Assembly (NCBI GenBank): GCA_017886405.1
Contig: JAGGNC010000217.1
Span: 1-41,907 of the forward strand
Direction: 5' to 3'
Origin: Pseudomonas sp.
GTDB taxonomy: Bacteria > Pseudomonadota > Gammaproteobacteria > Pseudomonadales > Pseudomonadaceae
DNA length: 41,907 nucleotides
In this document: in pieces, positions 11,020 through 21,196 of the stretch
Layout: each line of letters starts with the position of its first letter
Position numbering within the stretch: position 1 is the stretch's first letter
Translations under genes and position numbers: made by a program
Notes under the pieces: generated by a model
What the model saw: the letters and a program-made list of their open reading frames with translations, nothing else
Database searches by the model: none
What the model was told of the DNA's origin: nothing

Positions 11020-11224
11020 CGTGCCCTTTCCTAAAACACAGAGGCTGGATCTAGAGTGGCGGCCATTCTAAACCCAAAAAGCTCCGCTAGGTTTGGGCCT
11101 TGTAGGTAAACACAAACTTGTCTCGGTCTGAGGCACGTCACCAGTTGCCTGCAGCTAGCGGCTTATAGCCTTGCTATAGTCGCAGCAACTTAAAGGTCGT
11201 CGTTAACTGGCGAGGAGAAATGCC

Positions 11225-11503
11225 ATGGCCAAGATCACCGTAGAACGCCCCCACAACCTAGGGCGCGAAGCTGCCCGCGAGAAAGCCGAGCAATTGGCCG
11301 AGCGTCTGGCCCGTGAATACGACGTGCGTTATCGCTGGAACGGCGACTGCCTTGAGTTCAAACGTAGCGGTGCTGATGGCCGCATCGATGTCCGCGAAGA
11401 CGCTGTGTGCGTTCAGCTCAACCTAGGGCTGCTGTTGTCTGCGATGAGCGGCAGCATCAAACGTGAGATCGAAGAGGTATTGGATAAAAGTCTGCAAGGC
11501 TGA
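11225..11503 (+). CDS. Polyhydroxyalkanoic acid system family protein
   Basis: MAKITVERPHNLGREAAREKAEQLAERLAREY, about 92 aa, next to the PHA cluster. Confidence 0.85.
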   Translation: MAKITVERPHNLGREAAREKAEQLAERLAREYDVRYRWNGDCLEFKRSGADGRIDVREDAVCVQLNLGLLLSAMSGSIKREIEEVLDKSLQG

Positions 11504-11820
11504 AGCATTATGGTTTCGTCTGTTTTCAGTGCTGCACACAGCCGCGTAGGCTGGTTTGTCGGCACTGATCAGGGTGCGTAACGCCAACCGCCAAGCAGCA
11601 GGCCCTCCACCACAGCTGATGGCTAACCGTTAAGCTGGCTGCACGCTAGCGGACAAATCGGGTTTTGCGCCAAACCCGCTCTTTGAGTTGTTGTGATGTG
11701 CAAAATCGCGGTAGGTATTTTTTTCACGCTTAGTATGCGGTTTCTAATTTTCATCGATACCTTGTGTCTAAGCCTGCATCCCGTGGGCGTTTCCTCGAAA
11801 CACTTAGAGTGAGGTGCACC

Positions 11821-12270
11821 ATGTCAAAAGTTGCCGCTGTAAAGAATGTTGAAACTGCGATCGAAGATAAAGCCACTACCGTGCTGAGCGACGCTAAAGT
11901 TTACGCTCGTAAAATATGGTTGGCTGGCCTGGGCGCATACGCCAAAGCGAGCGAAGAAGGGTCCGAGTATTTCAAAGAACTCGTGAAGAACGGCGAAGGC
12001 GTTGAGAAACAAGGCAAAAAGCTGGTCGACGAACAAGTTGAAGCAGTTAACAGCCAGATAGAAACCGTTAAAAGCACCGTAACCAGCAACGTCAGCAGTG
12101 TTAAAGGCAAATTTGAGGTGCAGATCGAAAAAATCGAAAAAGCCTTCGACAGCCGTGTAGCCAGTGGTCTGAACCGCATTGGCATCCCATCTAAGCAGGA
12201 CATTGAAGTACTGTCTGCTAAGCTGGACGAGTTGAGCGTGTTGCTCGAGCACGTCGCAAGTACCAAATAA
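11821..12270 (+). CDS. phaI: Phasin family protein PhaI
   Basis: Start at MSKVAAVKN after an aggtgcacc leader; KIWLAGLGAYAKASEEGSEYFKELVKNGE phasin motif. Confidence 0.9.
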   Translation: MSKVAAVKNVETAIEDKATTVLSDAKVYARKIWLAGLGAYAKASEEGSEYFKELVKNGEGVEKQGKKLVDEQVEAVNSQIETVKSTVTSNVSSVKGKFEVQIEKIEKAFDSRVASGLNRIGIPSKQDIEVLSAKLDELSVLLEHVASTK

Positions 12271-12283
12271 GGAGAGCAGTAGA

Positions 12284-12892
12284 ATGGCCGTTAAAAAGAA
12301 AACCGAAAAGCAAACCACTTCTTGGATTGGCGAAGTAGAAAAATACTCGCGTCAAATCTGGTTGGCTGGGTTGGGTGCCTATTCCAAGGTCAGCAAGGAC
12401 GGCAACAAGCTGTTCGATACGCTGGTCAAAGATGGCGAGAAAGCTGAGAAGCAAGCTAAGACCGAAGTCGATAAACAAGTAGGTTCAGTAAAGACCACTG
12501 TTGGTTCGAAAGTAGACTCTGCCAAGTCGAAAGTTGATGAAGTCAAAGACAAGGCGATGGGTAAGTGGGGCGAGCTGGAAGAAGCCTTCGATAAGCGTCT
12601 GAACAATGCCATTTCGCGTCTTGGTGTACCGAGCCGCAATGAAGTGAAAGCGCTCAACGCCAAAGTCGAAAGCCTGACCAAGCAGATCGAGCAACTGACC
12701 GGTGTTACGGTCAAGTCGGTTAAGCCTGCTGTCAAGAAGGTTGCAGCCAAGCCAGCAGTCAAAGCTGCCGCTAAACCGGCAGTTAAAGCTGCTGCCAAGC
12801 CGGCAGTCGCTAAACCCGCTGCGCCGGCAGCTGCTGCACCTGCTCCGGTAGCCGAACCTGCTGCACCTGCAACACCTGCCGCTCAGTCTTAA
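12284..12892 (+). CDS. phaF: Phasin PhaF with Ala/Lys/Pro-rich histone-like C-terminal tail
   Basis: QIWLAGLGAYSKVSKDGNKLFDTLVKDGE plus AAKPAVKAAAKPAVKAAAKPAVAKP tail. Confidence 0.94.
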   Translation: MAVKKKTEKQTTSWIGEVEKYSRQIWLAGLGAYSKVSKDGNKLFDTLVKDGEKAEKQAKTEVDKQVGSVKTTVGSKVDSAKSKVDEVKDKAMGKWGELEEAFDKRLNNAISRLGVPSRNEVKALNAKVESLTKQIEQLTGVTVKSVKPAVKKVAAKPAVKAAAKPAVKAAAKPAVAKPAAPAAAAPAPVAEPAAPATPAAQS

Positions 12893-12910
12893 GACGCGCA
12901 GCAGTTAACG

Positions 12911-12938
12911 TAAACGCCCGGCCTAGTGCCGGGCGTTT
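12911..12938. terminator. Rho-independent, possibly bidirectional, terminator between phaF and phaD
   Basis: AAACGCCCGGC-CTAGT-GCCGGGCGTTTT. Confidence 0.88.
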
Positions 12939-12993
12939 TACGTTTCGGGTATTCAGCATATCGGGGCTTCGTGCAGCAGTTCTTAAGCCACTC

Positions 12994-13608
12994 TCAGTCC
13001 TCGAGGTAGCGTTTCGCTAGGTGCTCGGCGGCGTAGCGTGATTCTCCGGCTAGGTGTGGAGCCGCCAGCATCATGACTTGATAGACCACTAAGCTGCTTT
13101 CGCTTTCTTGGCCGATGATGCGCTGGTAGTCGAGGGAAAACAGCAGGGTTAGGGTGATCTGCTCGACCAACTGGCCGAGTGCCTGGGTGTCACTCTGCAG
13201 TTGTCCATCGGCATGCAGCTGCGCCAGCAGTTCGGCCAGTGCGCGTTTCAAGCTATTTAGCCAATGGCGCATACCGCGCTGCAGTTTCGGCACTCGACTG
13301 GTCAGGTTCGACATGTCCTGAAAGAGGAAGCGGTAGTGGGCTAGGCGCTCAACGATCAGGTGCAGGAACAGCCAGTAGTCTTCTACATCCAGCCTTACGT
13401 CTTCTGGCGGCGAGAGTAGGGGCGCAAGCTCAGCTTGGAAACGCTCGAATAAACCTAGTATCAGCGGTTCTTTGCCGTGGAAGTGGTAGTACAGATTGCC
13501 CGGGCTAATGCCTAGTTCGTTGGCGATTTCCAGGGTAGAGACATTCGGCTCACCCTTCTGGTTGAACAGCTGCAGGGCGCATTCAAGGATTCTTTCGCGG
13601 GTTTTCAT
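12994..13608 (-). CDS. phaD: TetR family regulator PhaD
   Basis: MKTRERILECALQLFNQKGEPNVSTLEIANELGISPGNLYYHFHGKEPLI; position between phaF and phaC2. Confidence 0.93.
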   Translation of the reverse strand: MKTRERILECALQLFNQKGEPNVSTLEIANELGISPGNLYYHFHGKEPLILGLFERFQAELAPLLSPPEDVRLDVEDYWLFLHLIVERLAHYRFLFQDMSNLTSRVPKLQRGMRHWLNSLKRALAELLAQLHADGQLQSDTQALGQLVEQITLTLLFSLDYQRIIGQESESSLVVYQVMMLAAPHLAGESRYAAEHLAKRYLED

Positions 13609-13695
13609 CTGTTCTTCTTATTTTGGCCGCAGGGAACGTGACGATAACTGGCCGCAGTAGGCTGTGGCCAGTGCGATCATGGCTGGGTAGACACC

Positions 13696-15378
13696 TTAGC
13701 GTACATGCACATAAGTACCAGGCGCCGCCTCCATAGCCGGGTAGTCTGGGTTGCCGAGGGCCAACAGGGGAGCTTTCTGCTCACCTGAACGCTCCTGAAT
13801 CCAGCTCAGCCACACTGGCCACCAACTGCCTTTTATATGCTCGGCGTCGTGGTACCACGCGCGTGGGTCGCCGGTTAGCGTGGCGTTCTCCAAGTAATTG
13901 GATTTGGGCTTGCCCGGCGGATTAAGGATGCTTTGAATATGCCCACTATTGGACAGAATAAAACGGCGATTGCCGCCCAGCAAAAGGGTCGAGCGATACA
14001 CTGCATCCCACGGCGTAATGTGATCATTGATGCCGGCAACGTTGAAACTGTCCACCGTGACCTTTCGCAGATCAACCGGTGTTCCGCAGACTTCCAAGCC
14101 GCGGGAGCGGATCAAGGGATTATGCTTAAAAAAGTCGATCAGCTCGCCATGCAGGGCAGCTGGCAAACGGGTGTTGTCGTTGTTCCAGTAGAGAATATCG
14201 AACGGAGGTGGCTGTTTGCCTAGCAGATAGTTGTTAATCCAATAGTTCCAGATCAAGTCGTTTGGGCGCATCCAGGCGAATACCCGTGCCATATCACGAC
14301 CGTCTAGCACGCCTTGTTGATAGGAGCGGCGTTTGGCAGCTTCGAGAGTGAGCTCGTCGGCGAATAGCATGGCCGGGCTGTCGATCTGGCTGTCCAGCAT
14401 GCTGACTAAATAAGTGGAGCTGGCCACCTTGCGCAGCTGTCGTTTGGCCTGTAGGTGACCTTGCAGTGCGGCGATGGTCAGGCCGCCGGCGCAGGCGCCG
14501 AGCAAGTTGACGTCCTTGCTGCCGGTGATTGCACGGCAGGCGTCGATGGCCGCTTCCAATGCTGCCACATAGCTCGAAAGGCCCCATTCACGGTGTCGCT
14601 GATTAGGGTTGCGCCAGCTGATGACGAACGTTTGCAGGCCATTCTTCAGCGCATATTGGACAAAGCTCTTTTCGCTGGAAAGGTCGAAGATATAGAACTT
14701 GTTTATTTGCGGTGGCACGATCAGCAGTGGCTTAGCGTATTGCTTTTCGCTCATCGGGTTGTACTGGATCAGCTCCAGTAGCTCACTGCGAAACACTACG
14801 GAGCCGGCGGTCGTAGCCAGATTACGGCCGACTTCGAACGCGTGCTTGCTGACCTGGCAGGGCATGCCGTCGTTGTGCACTATGTCGTCTAATAGGTGGC
14901 TCAAGCCCTTGAACAGGCTGCTACCGCCACTGTTGAACAGTTCCTTGATCACTAGTGGGTTAAGCAGCGTATTTGTCGGCGCCAGGGCATCGCCCAGCAG
15001 GGTGGCGATAAAGCGCGCCCGGGCGCGATCATCAGCGTCCAGATTGCTTTCATCAATCCAGCTGTCCAGTTGTTTTTGGCAGGCCAGGTAGGCTTGCAGG
15101 GTGCGGCTGTAAAATGGGTTGTCACGCCAGGTAGGGTCAGCGAAGCGCTGATCTTGTGGGTTGACTTTGCATGGCTTGTCGCCGAGCAGGACACGACCCA
15201 GCTGGCCACCAAGCGCTGCGACATGGCGTGCACTGTGTATCGGTTGTTTGACCCCCTGTAGGACTAGGCTGCGCAGGGTGGAGAACAGATCACGACCCCG
15301 CAGGCCGACCACCGCATTCTGCACATTCAGCATGCTTCTGTTCGCTGGCAAGGTGTTTTTGGCTGGCTGGTCTCGCAT
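13696..15378 (-). CDS. phaC2: Class II PHA synthase PhaC2
   Basis: Start at MRDQPAKN; lipase-like box GACAGG (NLLGACAGGLT); paralogous to the downstream PhaC. Confidence 0.94.
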   Translation of the reverse strand: MRDQPAKNTLPANRSMLNVQNAVVGLRGRDLFSTLRSLVLQGVKQPIHSARHVAALGGQLGRVLLGDKPCKVNPQDQRFADPTWRDNPFYSRTLQAYLACQKQLDSWIDESNLDADDRARARFIATLLGDALAPTNTLLNPLVIKELFNSGGSSLFKGLSHLLDDIVHNDGMPCQVSKHAFEVGRNLATTAGSVVFRSELLELIQYNPMSEKQYAKPLLIVPPQINKFYIFDLSSEKSFVQYALKNGLQTFVISWRNPNQRHREWGLSSYVAALEAAIDACRAITGSKDVNLLGACAGGLTIAALQGHLQAKRQLRKVASSTYLVSMLDSQIDSPAMLFADELTLEAAKRRSYQQGVLDGRDMARVFAWMRPNDLIWNYWINNYLLGKQPPPFDILYWNNDNTRLPAALHGELIDFFKHNPLIRSRGLEVCGTPVDLRKVTVDSFNVAGINDHITPWDAVYRSTLLLGGNRRFILSNSGHIQSILNPPGKPKSNYLENATLTGDPRAWYHDAEHIKGSWWPVWLSWIQERSGEQKAPLLALGNPDYPAMEAAPGTYVHVR

Positions 15379-15583
15379 TAGGCAACACTCCATCGTCAGG
15401 CCGAGAGACTTCAAGATTGGCAGATAAGCAGCAAGGCTTATGCCAATGTGCGCGCAGGTTCACTCTAGACTGCTGCGCGCTAAGTCCCATGTAATACAGC
15501 CTGCTCAAGAGAGGGTCAAGTACTCAGCATTAGGTGCAGCGTCAGTGCGTGCCTTAGATGCCTGTGCCCAACCACGGTGCAGA

Positions 15584-16444
15584 TTAGCTATTGGCACGGG
15601 TCGCTATAGGTTTGGGGTGCATGATGGCGCGCTGACGTTCCTCATTAAGAAATTTCATGATGATCGGGGCGACTGCTTCCGCGCGGGTCACTAGAAAAAG
15701 ATGCCCGTCATCGATGACGTGCAGCTCGGAGTTGGGGATTCGCCAAGCCAGTAGGCGCATATTCACCAGTGGGATAAGTGGGTCGTCATCACCGGCCATC
15801 ACCAGGGTCGGTTGGCGAATTTTGTGTAGCCAGTGGATGCTGGTCCAGCCGAGCCCTGCGAAAAGTTGCCAGTAGTAACCCATCTTGCCACCCGAACGGA
15901 CTTTACTGGCATGCGCCAAGGCTAGTTTCGGGTCGCGACGAAAAGCGCCGCCGTAGATTTCAGGCGCTATCTGTACGCCATAGGACGGCTGCACATAGCG
16001 CCGCGGACTGGCCATACACCAGAGAACTTTGGGCTTGCCTGGCACCATCACAGCGCCGGCCGACGTGGCGGCGAGGATCAGCTTCTTGCATCGCTCCGGG
16101 TAGTCGTGGGCGAACTGTTGCGCCAGTGCTCCACCCCAGGACACGCCAATCGCGTTGACTTGACCGTAGTCGAGGTAATCGAGCATGCGCGCCGCCAGCT
16201 TAGCCAAGCCAGGAAAACGATATGGCGTATTGGGCGTAGAGGACCCCCCTACGCCGGGCACGTCAAACGCGATGACTTCGAGGCCTGGATCCAGTGCGCG
16301 AACGAAAGGCATCACCAACTCTAGGTTGGCCCCGATGCCGTTGAAGATCAACAAAGGGGTCATCTCACCGTTGCCGGGACGAACCGCCGTTCGGATGGTC
16401 TGGCCACCCAGTTCAATGGTGCGGAATACGAAAGGTAGCGACAT
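15584..16444 (-). CDS. phaZ: Intracellular PHA depolymerase PhaZ
   Basis: Start at MSLPFVFRTIELGGQTIRTAVRPG; GVSWGGALAQQFAHDYP; located between phaC1 and phaC2. Confidence 0.95.
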   Translation of the reverse strand: MSLPFVFRTIELGGQTIRTAVRPGNGEMTPLLIFNGIGANLELVMPFVRALDPGLEVIAFDVPGVGGSSTPNTPYRFPGLAKLAARMLDYLDYGQVNAIGVSWGGALAQQFAHDYPERCKKLILAATSAGAVMVPGKPKVLWCMASPRRYVQPSYGVQIAPEIYGGAFRRDPKLALAHASKVRSGGKMGYYWQLFAGLGWTSIHWLHKIRQPTLVMAGDDDPLIPLVNMRLLAWRIPNSELHVIDDGHLFLVTRAEAVAPIIMKFLNEERQRAIMHPKPIATRANS

Positions 16445-16522
16445 GCGCAAGAGCCCTATCAATTAAAACACTGAATTAGACCCTCCGGGTCTCTTCTCAG
16501 AAGCGCCAGGGCGAAGCCTGGT

Positions 16523-16555
16523 TCGCCCCACCCGCTCAAGTGAGTGGGTGGGCGA
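16523..16555. terminator. Strong hairpin in the phaC1-phaZ intergenic region
   Basis: TCGCCCCACCCGCTCA-AG-TGAGTGGGTGGGCGA, one bulged base and one mismatch. Confidence 0.55.
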
Positions 16556-16601
16556 GCGACACTTCCAGTGCCGCGGGCAGTGTTGCGCAGTGCGCGGTTA
16601 A

Positions 16602-18281
16602 TCAACGTTCGTGAACGTAGGTGCCGGGGGCTGCTGCGCCGGCCGGGTGTTTCTTGTTGCCCAGTTGAGTCGGTGCCTTCTTGTGCGCACCTGAACGCTC
16701 GGCGAGCCAGGCCTGCCAGTAGAGCCACCAAGAGTCGGCGTGCTTAGTTGAGGTGGCTTGCCAGGTTTTCGGGTCCGCGTACATCTGGGTATTGGTCGAG
16801 TAGCGCGATTTTGGATTGCCCGGCGGGTTTAGGATGCTCTGGATATGTCCACTGTTGGATAGCACGAACTCCACATTGCCGCCGAACAGATTGGCCGACT
16901 TGAAGCAGGACTCCCACGGTGTAATGTGGTCGGTGGTACCCGCTACGCAGAACAGATCAGTGGTGACCTGCTTGAGATCGATTGGTGTACCGCACACCTC
17001 CAGTGCACCCGCACGGATTAGCGGGTTGGAGGTGAACATATCAATAAATTCACCATGCAGAGCAGCGGGCAGGCGGGTGGTGTCGTTATTCCAGTGAAGG
17101 ATGTCAAACACGGGCGGCTCGTTACCCAACAAGTAATTATTGACCCAGTAGTTCCAGATCAGGTCATTAGGGCGCATCCACGCGAACACCTTGGCCATGT
17201 CTTTGCCTTCCAGCACGCCGGCCTGGTAGGAACGACGCTTGGCCATTTCTAAGCTCTTCTCGTCGGCAAAAAGAGCGACATCAGTTTCCAGGCGGTTATC
17301 CAGTACGCTGACCAGCAACGTCAGTGCGTGCACCTTCTTCTCGCCCAGCGCCGCATAGTGACCCAGCAGCGAGGTGGTCGTGAGGCCGCCGGAACAGGCT
17401 CCGAGCATGTTGATGTCTTTACTGCCTGTGACGGCGCTGACCACGTCGATGGCTTCTTTCAGCGCTTCAATATAGGTCGACAGGCCCCACTCGCGGTAAA
17501 CCTTGGTCGGGTTGCGCCAGCTCACGACGAAGGTCTGGATGCCGTTGCGCAACATAAAGCGCGCCATGCTCTTCTCCGGCGACAGGTCGAACACATAGAA
17601 CTTGTTGATCTGTGGCGGCACCACCAGCATTGGGCGCTCATGCACCTGCTCGGTGATAGGCTTGTACTGGATCAACTCCAGCAGATCGTTGCGGAAGATC
17701 ACCGAGCCATCGGTATTGGCCAGGGTTTTGCCGACCTCAAAGGCGGTCATGTTGACCTGGCTGGGCATGCCGCCGTTATTGACGATGTCCTTGGCCAGGT
17801 TGCCGAGACCGTCGAGCAGGCTCTTGCCGCCGGTTTCGAAGAAGCGTTTAACCGCAGCTGGGTTGGCCATGGTGTTGGATGGGGCCATGGCTTCGGTCAT
17901 CAGGGTGATCACGAAGTGGCCACGACTGGCATCATGTTCAGACAGGTTGCTGTGCTCTACCCAGTCATGCAATTCCTTACGCCACGCCAGGTAAGTCTGT
18001 AGATAACGACGATACAGTGGATTTTGACTCCAGGCCGGGTCGGCGAAGCGGCGATCCCCGTCGGCGGGCGTAAGGTCGGATTGACCGAGCATCACATTCT
18101 TCAATTCGATGCTGAAATGAGCGAGATGTTTAGCGCTAAGCAGGGGTTGCTTGAGGGCTTGCTTAAGCACGACTCGAGCGGATGTGAGCAAGTCTTTACC
18201 GCGGATACCGATGACCGGATTAAGCCCGAGGGTGTTTTCCGCGGCCTGGTGCTTTAGGTCATCATTATTTTTATCTGTCAT
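16602..18281 (-). CDS. phaC1: Class II PHA synthase PhaC1
   Basis: NMLGACSGGLTT lipase-like box; start MTDKNNDDLK. Confidence 0.95.
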   Translation of the reverse strand: MTDKNNDDLKHQAAENTLGLNPVIGIRGKDLLTSARVVLKQALKQPLLSAKHLAHFSIELKNVMLGQSDLTPADGDRRFADPAWSQNPLYRRYLQTYLAWRKELHDWVEHSNLSEHDASRGHFVITLMTEAMAPSNTMANPAAVKRFFETGGKSLLDGLGNLAKDIVNNGGMPSQVNMTAFEVGKTLANTDGSVIFRNDLLELIQYKPITEQVHERPMLVVPPQINKFYVFDLSPEKSMARFMLRNGIQTFVVSWRNPTKVYREWGLSTYIEALKEAIDVVSAVTGSKDINMLGACSGGLTTTSLLGHYAALGEKKVHALTLLVSVLDNRLETDVALFADEKSLEMAKRRSYQAGVLEGKDMAKVFAWMRPNDLIWNYWVNNYLLGNEPPVFDILHWNNDTTRLPAALHGEFIDMFTSNPLIRAGALEVCGTPIDLKQVTTDLFCVAGTTDHITPWESCFKSANLFGGNVEFVLSNSGHIQSILNPPGNPKSRYSTNTQMYADPKTWQATSTKHADSWWLYWQAWLAERSGAHKKAPTQLGNKKHPAGAAAPGTYVHER

Positions 18282-18343
18282 CTACAACACTCCAATGTCC
18301 TGAGACGAAATACCGGCGTACTACTGTGCACGGCGACACAGGG

Positions 18344-18488
18344 TTAGAGCCTGTTCTAAGGCTGCTGCGCATTAGCCTTCCTTGGTTAAAAACAGGCTCT
18401 GATGCTCGTGTACCGCTTGTACACTCCGCTTCCTCGCCTGTCTTTACCTTGCATGACTCTAGCTAGCGAGACTTTGAACAGGTTCTAA
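18344..18488. mobile_element. MITE-like or dispersed-repeat element with imperfect terminal inverted repeats
   Basis: TTAGAGCCTGTTCTAAG at the left end; the right end CTTTGAACAGGTTCTAA has reverse complement TTAGAACCTGTTCAAAG (15/17 match). An internal AACAGGCTCT is a perfect complement of AGAGCCTGTT in the left end. No coding capacity. Confidence 0.5.
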
Positions 18489-18538
18489 GGGCCATGTATT
18501 ACCCGGATTACCAAGGGCGGATCTCTCCGCAATCTTAT

Positions 18539-18563
18539 CCGTTGGTGGTTGAGCCACCAACGG
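18539..18563. repeat. Perfect 10-bp inverted repeat CCGTTGGTGG-TTGAG-CCACCAACGG
   Basis: Direct reading of the sequence; possible terminator of the DUF971 gene. Confidence 0.75.
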
Positions 18564-18795
18564 GGAAATTCCAACTACTTGGTTACCCGAGTTTATGAAT
18601 TTGTGCAAGCTGGTCGCGATTCGGCCAAGTGCATGGAGAGTATGCAGATAAGGATTAGAAAATGCGCTCTAACCGGGCAGGGGCATCGGCCTAGACAGCT
18701 TCCGGCGATTCGGCAGATTGCCGCTCGGGGGCGATTATAGGAGGAAATAACTTAACTGCATAAGTCAATGTCTGATGGCATGTCGCCTCTACGCT

Positions 18796-19170
18796 TCAAA
18801 GCATTAACTTGACCACGCTCTCGCCGGGGTCACGAGATTTGCCGGCGGCGCTGAGGTTACTAAGGTAATCGCTCCATAGCGAAGCCTGCCGGGTGGCCAG
18901 TTGCTCAAGGTAGTCCCAGCTGTATAGGCCGCTGTCGTGGCCATCATCGAAGCTCAGTTTCAGGGCGTAGTTACCCGCCGGCTCTATCTTGCTCAAGCCT
19001 ACGCCGAGCTTGCCAGTTTGCAGAATGGGTTTACCGTGGCCCTGGACTTCGGCCGATGGCGAATGCACGCGCAGAAACTCGGCGGACAAGGTATAGCGCT
19101 CCTCGGCCCCGTATTGAAGCTCTAGAGTTTTCGAGGCTTTGTGCAGTTTTATCGCGGAGGGGATGCGCAT
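18796..19170 (-). CDS. DUF971 / gamma-butyrobetaine hydroxylase-like N-terminal domain protein
   Basis: YTLSAEFLRVHSPSAEVQGHG and FDDGHDSGLYSWDYL motifs. Confidence 0.88.
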   Translation of the reverse strand: MRIPSAIKLHKASKTLELQYGAEERYTLSAEFLRVHSPSAEVQGHGKPILQTGKLGVGLSKIEPAGNYALKLSFDDGHDSGLYSWDYLEQLATRQASLWSDYLSNLSAAGKSRDPGESVVKLML

Positions 19171-19191
19171 ACGTGCTTCCTGAATTGCCCT

Positions 19192-19216
19192 GTAGCCCGG
19201 ATTGCATCCGGGCTAC
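19192..19216. repeat. REP-like palindrome GTAGCCCGGAT-TG-CATCCGGGCTAC
   Basis: Near-perfect palindrome between hslU and the DUF971 gene. Confidence 0.75.
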
Positions 19217-19229
19217 GCACTGGTGGCTG

Positions 19230-20570
19230 TTAGAGGATATAACGCGACAGGTCTTCGTCCTGCGCCAGCTCGCCGAGGTGGCTGTTAACGTAGGCGGCGT
19301 CGATCACAATAGGCGCACCGTTCTGCTTTCCGGCCAGGTCGCCGGCGCTGAAGGAGACCTCTTCCAGGAGGCGTTCGAGCAGCGTATGTAGGCGGCGAGC
19401 ACCAATGTTCTCGGTCTTCTCGTTGACCTGCCAGGCGATCTCTGCGATGCGCTTGACGCCATCGGCGACGAACTCGATGCCCAGACCTTCGGTGTTTAGC
19501 AGTGCGACGTACTGCTCCGTGAGCGAGGCATGCGGTTCGCTGAGAATGCGTTCGAAGTCTTCTGGAGTCAGGGCTTTCAATTCGACTCGAATCGGTAAGC
19601 GGCCTTGCAGTTCCGGCACCAGGTCGCTCGGCTTGCTCATGTGGAAGGCGCCGGAGGCAATAAACAGGATGTGGTCGGTTTTAACCATGCCCAGTTTGGT
19701 GTTTACCGTGCAGCCCTCGATCAACGGCAGCAGGTCGCGCTGAACGCCTTCACGGGACACATCGGCACCGCTGGTATTGCCACGTTTGGCGACCTTGTCG
19801 ATTTCGTCGATAAATACGATGCCGTTTTGCTCGACGGCTTCAAGGGCGCGGGCTTTGAGTTCTTCCTCGTTGACCAATCGGCTGGCTTCTTCATCACGCA
19901 CCAGTTTCAAGGCGTCCTTGACCTTGAGCTTGCGGCTTTTCTTCTTGCCCTTGCCCATATTGGCAAACAGGCTCTGCAACTGGTTGGTCATCTCCTCCAT
20001 GCCGGGCGGGGTCATGATTTCGATGCCGGCCGGTGCGTCGGCCACGTCAATCTCGATGTCCTTGTCGTCCAGTTGACCTTCGCGCAGGCGCTTGCGGAAC
20101 AGCTGGCGGGTGTTGGAATCGCTGTTGGCTGCGGCGTCTTCGTTGAAGCCGGCGCGTGCCGGCGGTAGCAGGGCATCGAGGATACGTTCTTCGGCGGCAT
20201 CTTCGGCGCGGTGACGGACCTTGATGATCTCCTGCTCGCGCAGCATTTTGATCGCCGCATCGGCGAGATCACGGATGATCGACTCGACATCGCGGCCGAC
20301 ATAGCCAACCTCGGTGAACTTGGTTGCTTCCACCTTGATAAACGGGGCGTTGGCCAGCTTGGCCAGGCGCCGGGCGATTTCAGTCTTGCCGACACCTGTG
20401 GGGCCGATCATCAGAATATTCTTCGGCGTCACTTCGGCGCGCAGCTCAAGCGGCAGCTGCATGCGCCGCCAGCGGTTGCGCAGGGCAATAGCCACGGCGC
20501 GCTTGGCGTCGTCCTGACCGATGATGTGGCGGTTGAGTTCGTGAACGATCTCGCGGGGCGTCATGGACAT
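19230..20570 (-). CDS. hslU: ATP-dependent protease ATPase subunit HslU
   Basis: [54 protein letters not shown]. Confidence 0.98.
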   Translation of the reverse strand: MSMTPREIVHELNRHIIGQDDAKRAVAIALRNRWRRMQLPLELRAEVTPKNILMIGPTGVGKTEIARRLAKLANAPFIKVEATKFTEVGYVGRDVESIIRDLADAAIKMLREQEIIKVRHRAEDAAEERILDALLPPARAGFNEDAAANSDSNTRQLFRKRLREGQLDDKDIEIDVADAPAGIEIMTPPGMEEMTNQLQSLFANMGKGKKKSRKLKVKDALKLVRDEEASRLVNEEELKARALEAVEQNGIVFIDEIDKVAKRGNTSGADVSREGVQRDLLPLIEGCTVNTKLGMVKTDHILFIASGAFHMSKPSDLVPELQGRLPIRVELKALTPEDFERILSEPHASLTEQYVALLNTEGLGIEFVADGVKRIAEIAWQVNEKTENIGARRLHTLLERLLEEVSFSAGDLAGKQNGAPIVIDAAYVNSHLGELAQDEDLSRYIL

Positions 20571-20656
20571 GCAGAGTTACTCCAGTAGACCGCTAATCAG
20601 GGTGTTTAAAGCGTCGCGGGCCTGCTTGCAACGACGCATGGCCGAACGCAGCAGCT

Positions 20657-21196
20657 TTAAACGACCGGATCAGCGCAGTCTTCTTCTTCGATGGTTAGGT
20701 TCTGATTAGTGAAGACGCAGATGGAGCCGGCAATATTTAGCGCGGTTTCGGTGATTTCACGGGCACTCAACTCGGTTTTTTGCAGCAGGGCCATGGCGGC
20801 GGCCTGGGCGAAGCCGCCGCCGGAGCCCATGGCGATCAGGCCCTGCTCGGGCTCAATCACGTCGCCGTTGCCGGTGATGATCAGCGAGGCATCTTTGTTG
20901 GCGACGGCCAGCATGGCTTCCAGGCGGCTAAGCGAGCGGTCGGTGCGCCAGTCTTTGGCCAGCTCGACGGCGGCGCGCACCAGATGGCCCTGGTGTTTTT
21001 CCAGCTGCCCTTCAAAGCGTTCAAATAGGGTGAAGGCGTCGGCGGTGGCGCCAGCGAAGCCGGCCAGCACCTGGCCGTGGTAGAGGCGCCGGACTTTTTT
21101 CGCGTTGCCTTTCATCACGGTATTGCCGAGGGACACCTGGCCGTCGCCGCCCATGACGACTTTGCCGTTGCGGCGGACTGAAACAATGGTGGTCAA
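20657..21196 (-). CDS. hslV: ATP-dependent protease peptidase subunit HslV, TTG start
   Basis: (L/M)[32 protein letters not shown] at 21196 gives the canonical N-terminus. Confidence 0.96.
   Translation of the reverse strand: MTTIVSVRRNGKVVMGGDGQVSLGNTVMKGNAKKVRRLYHGQVLAGFAGATADAFTLFERFEGQLEKHQGHLVRAAVELAKDWRTDRSLSRLEAMLAVANKDASLIITGNGDVIEPEQGLIAMGSGGGFAQAAAMALLQKTELSAREITETALNIAGSICVFTNQNLTIEEEDCADPVV

Noticed and set aside
12720-12870. Low-complexity repeated GCC/AAG/CCG tract, possible repeat array
   Set aside because: Encodes the known Ala/Lys/Pro-rich histone-like tail of PhaF; not a CRISPR or independent repeat.
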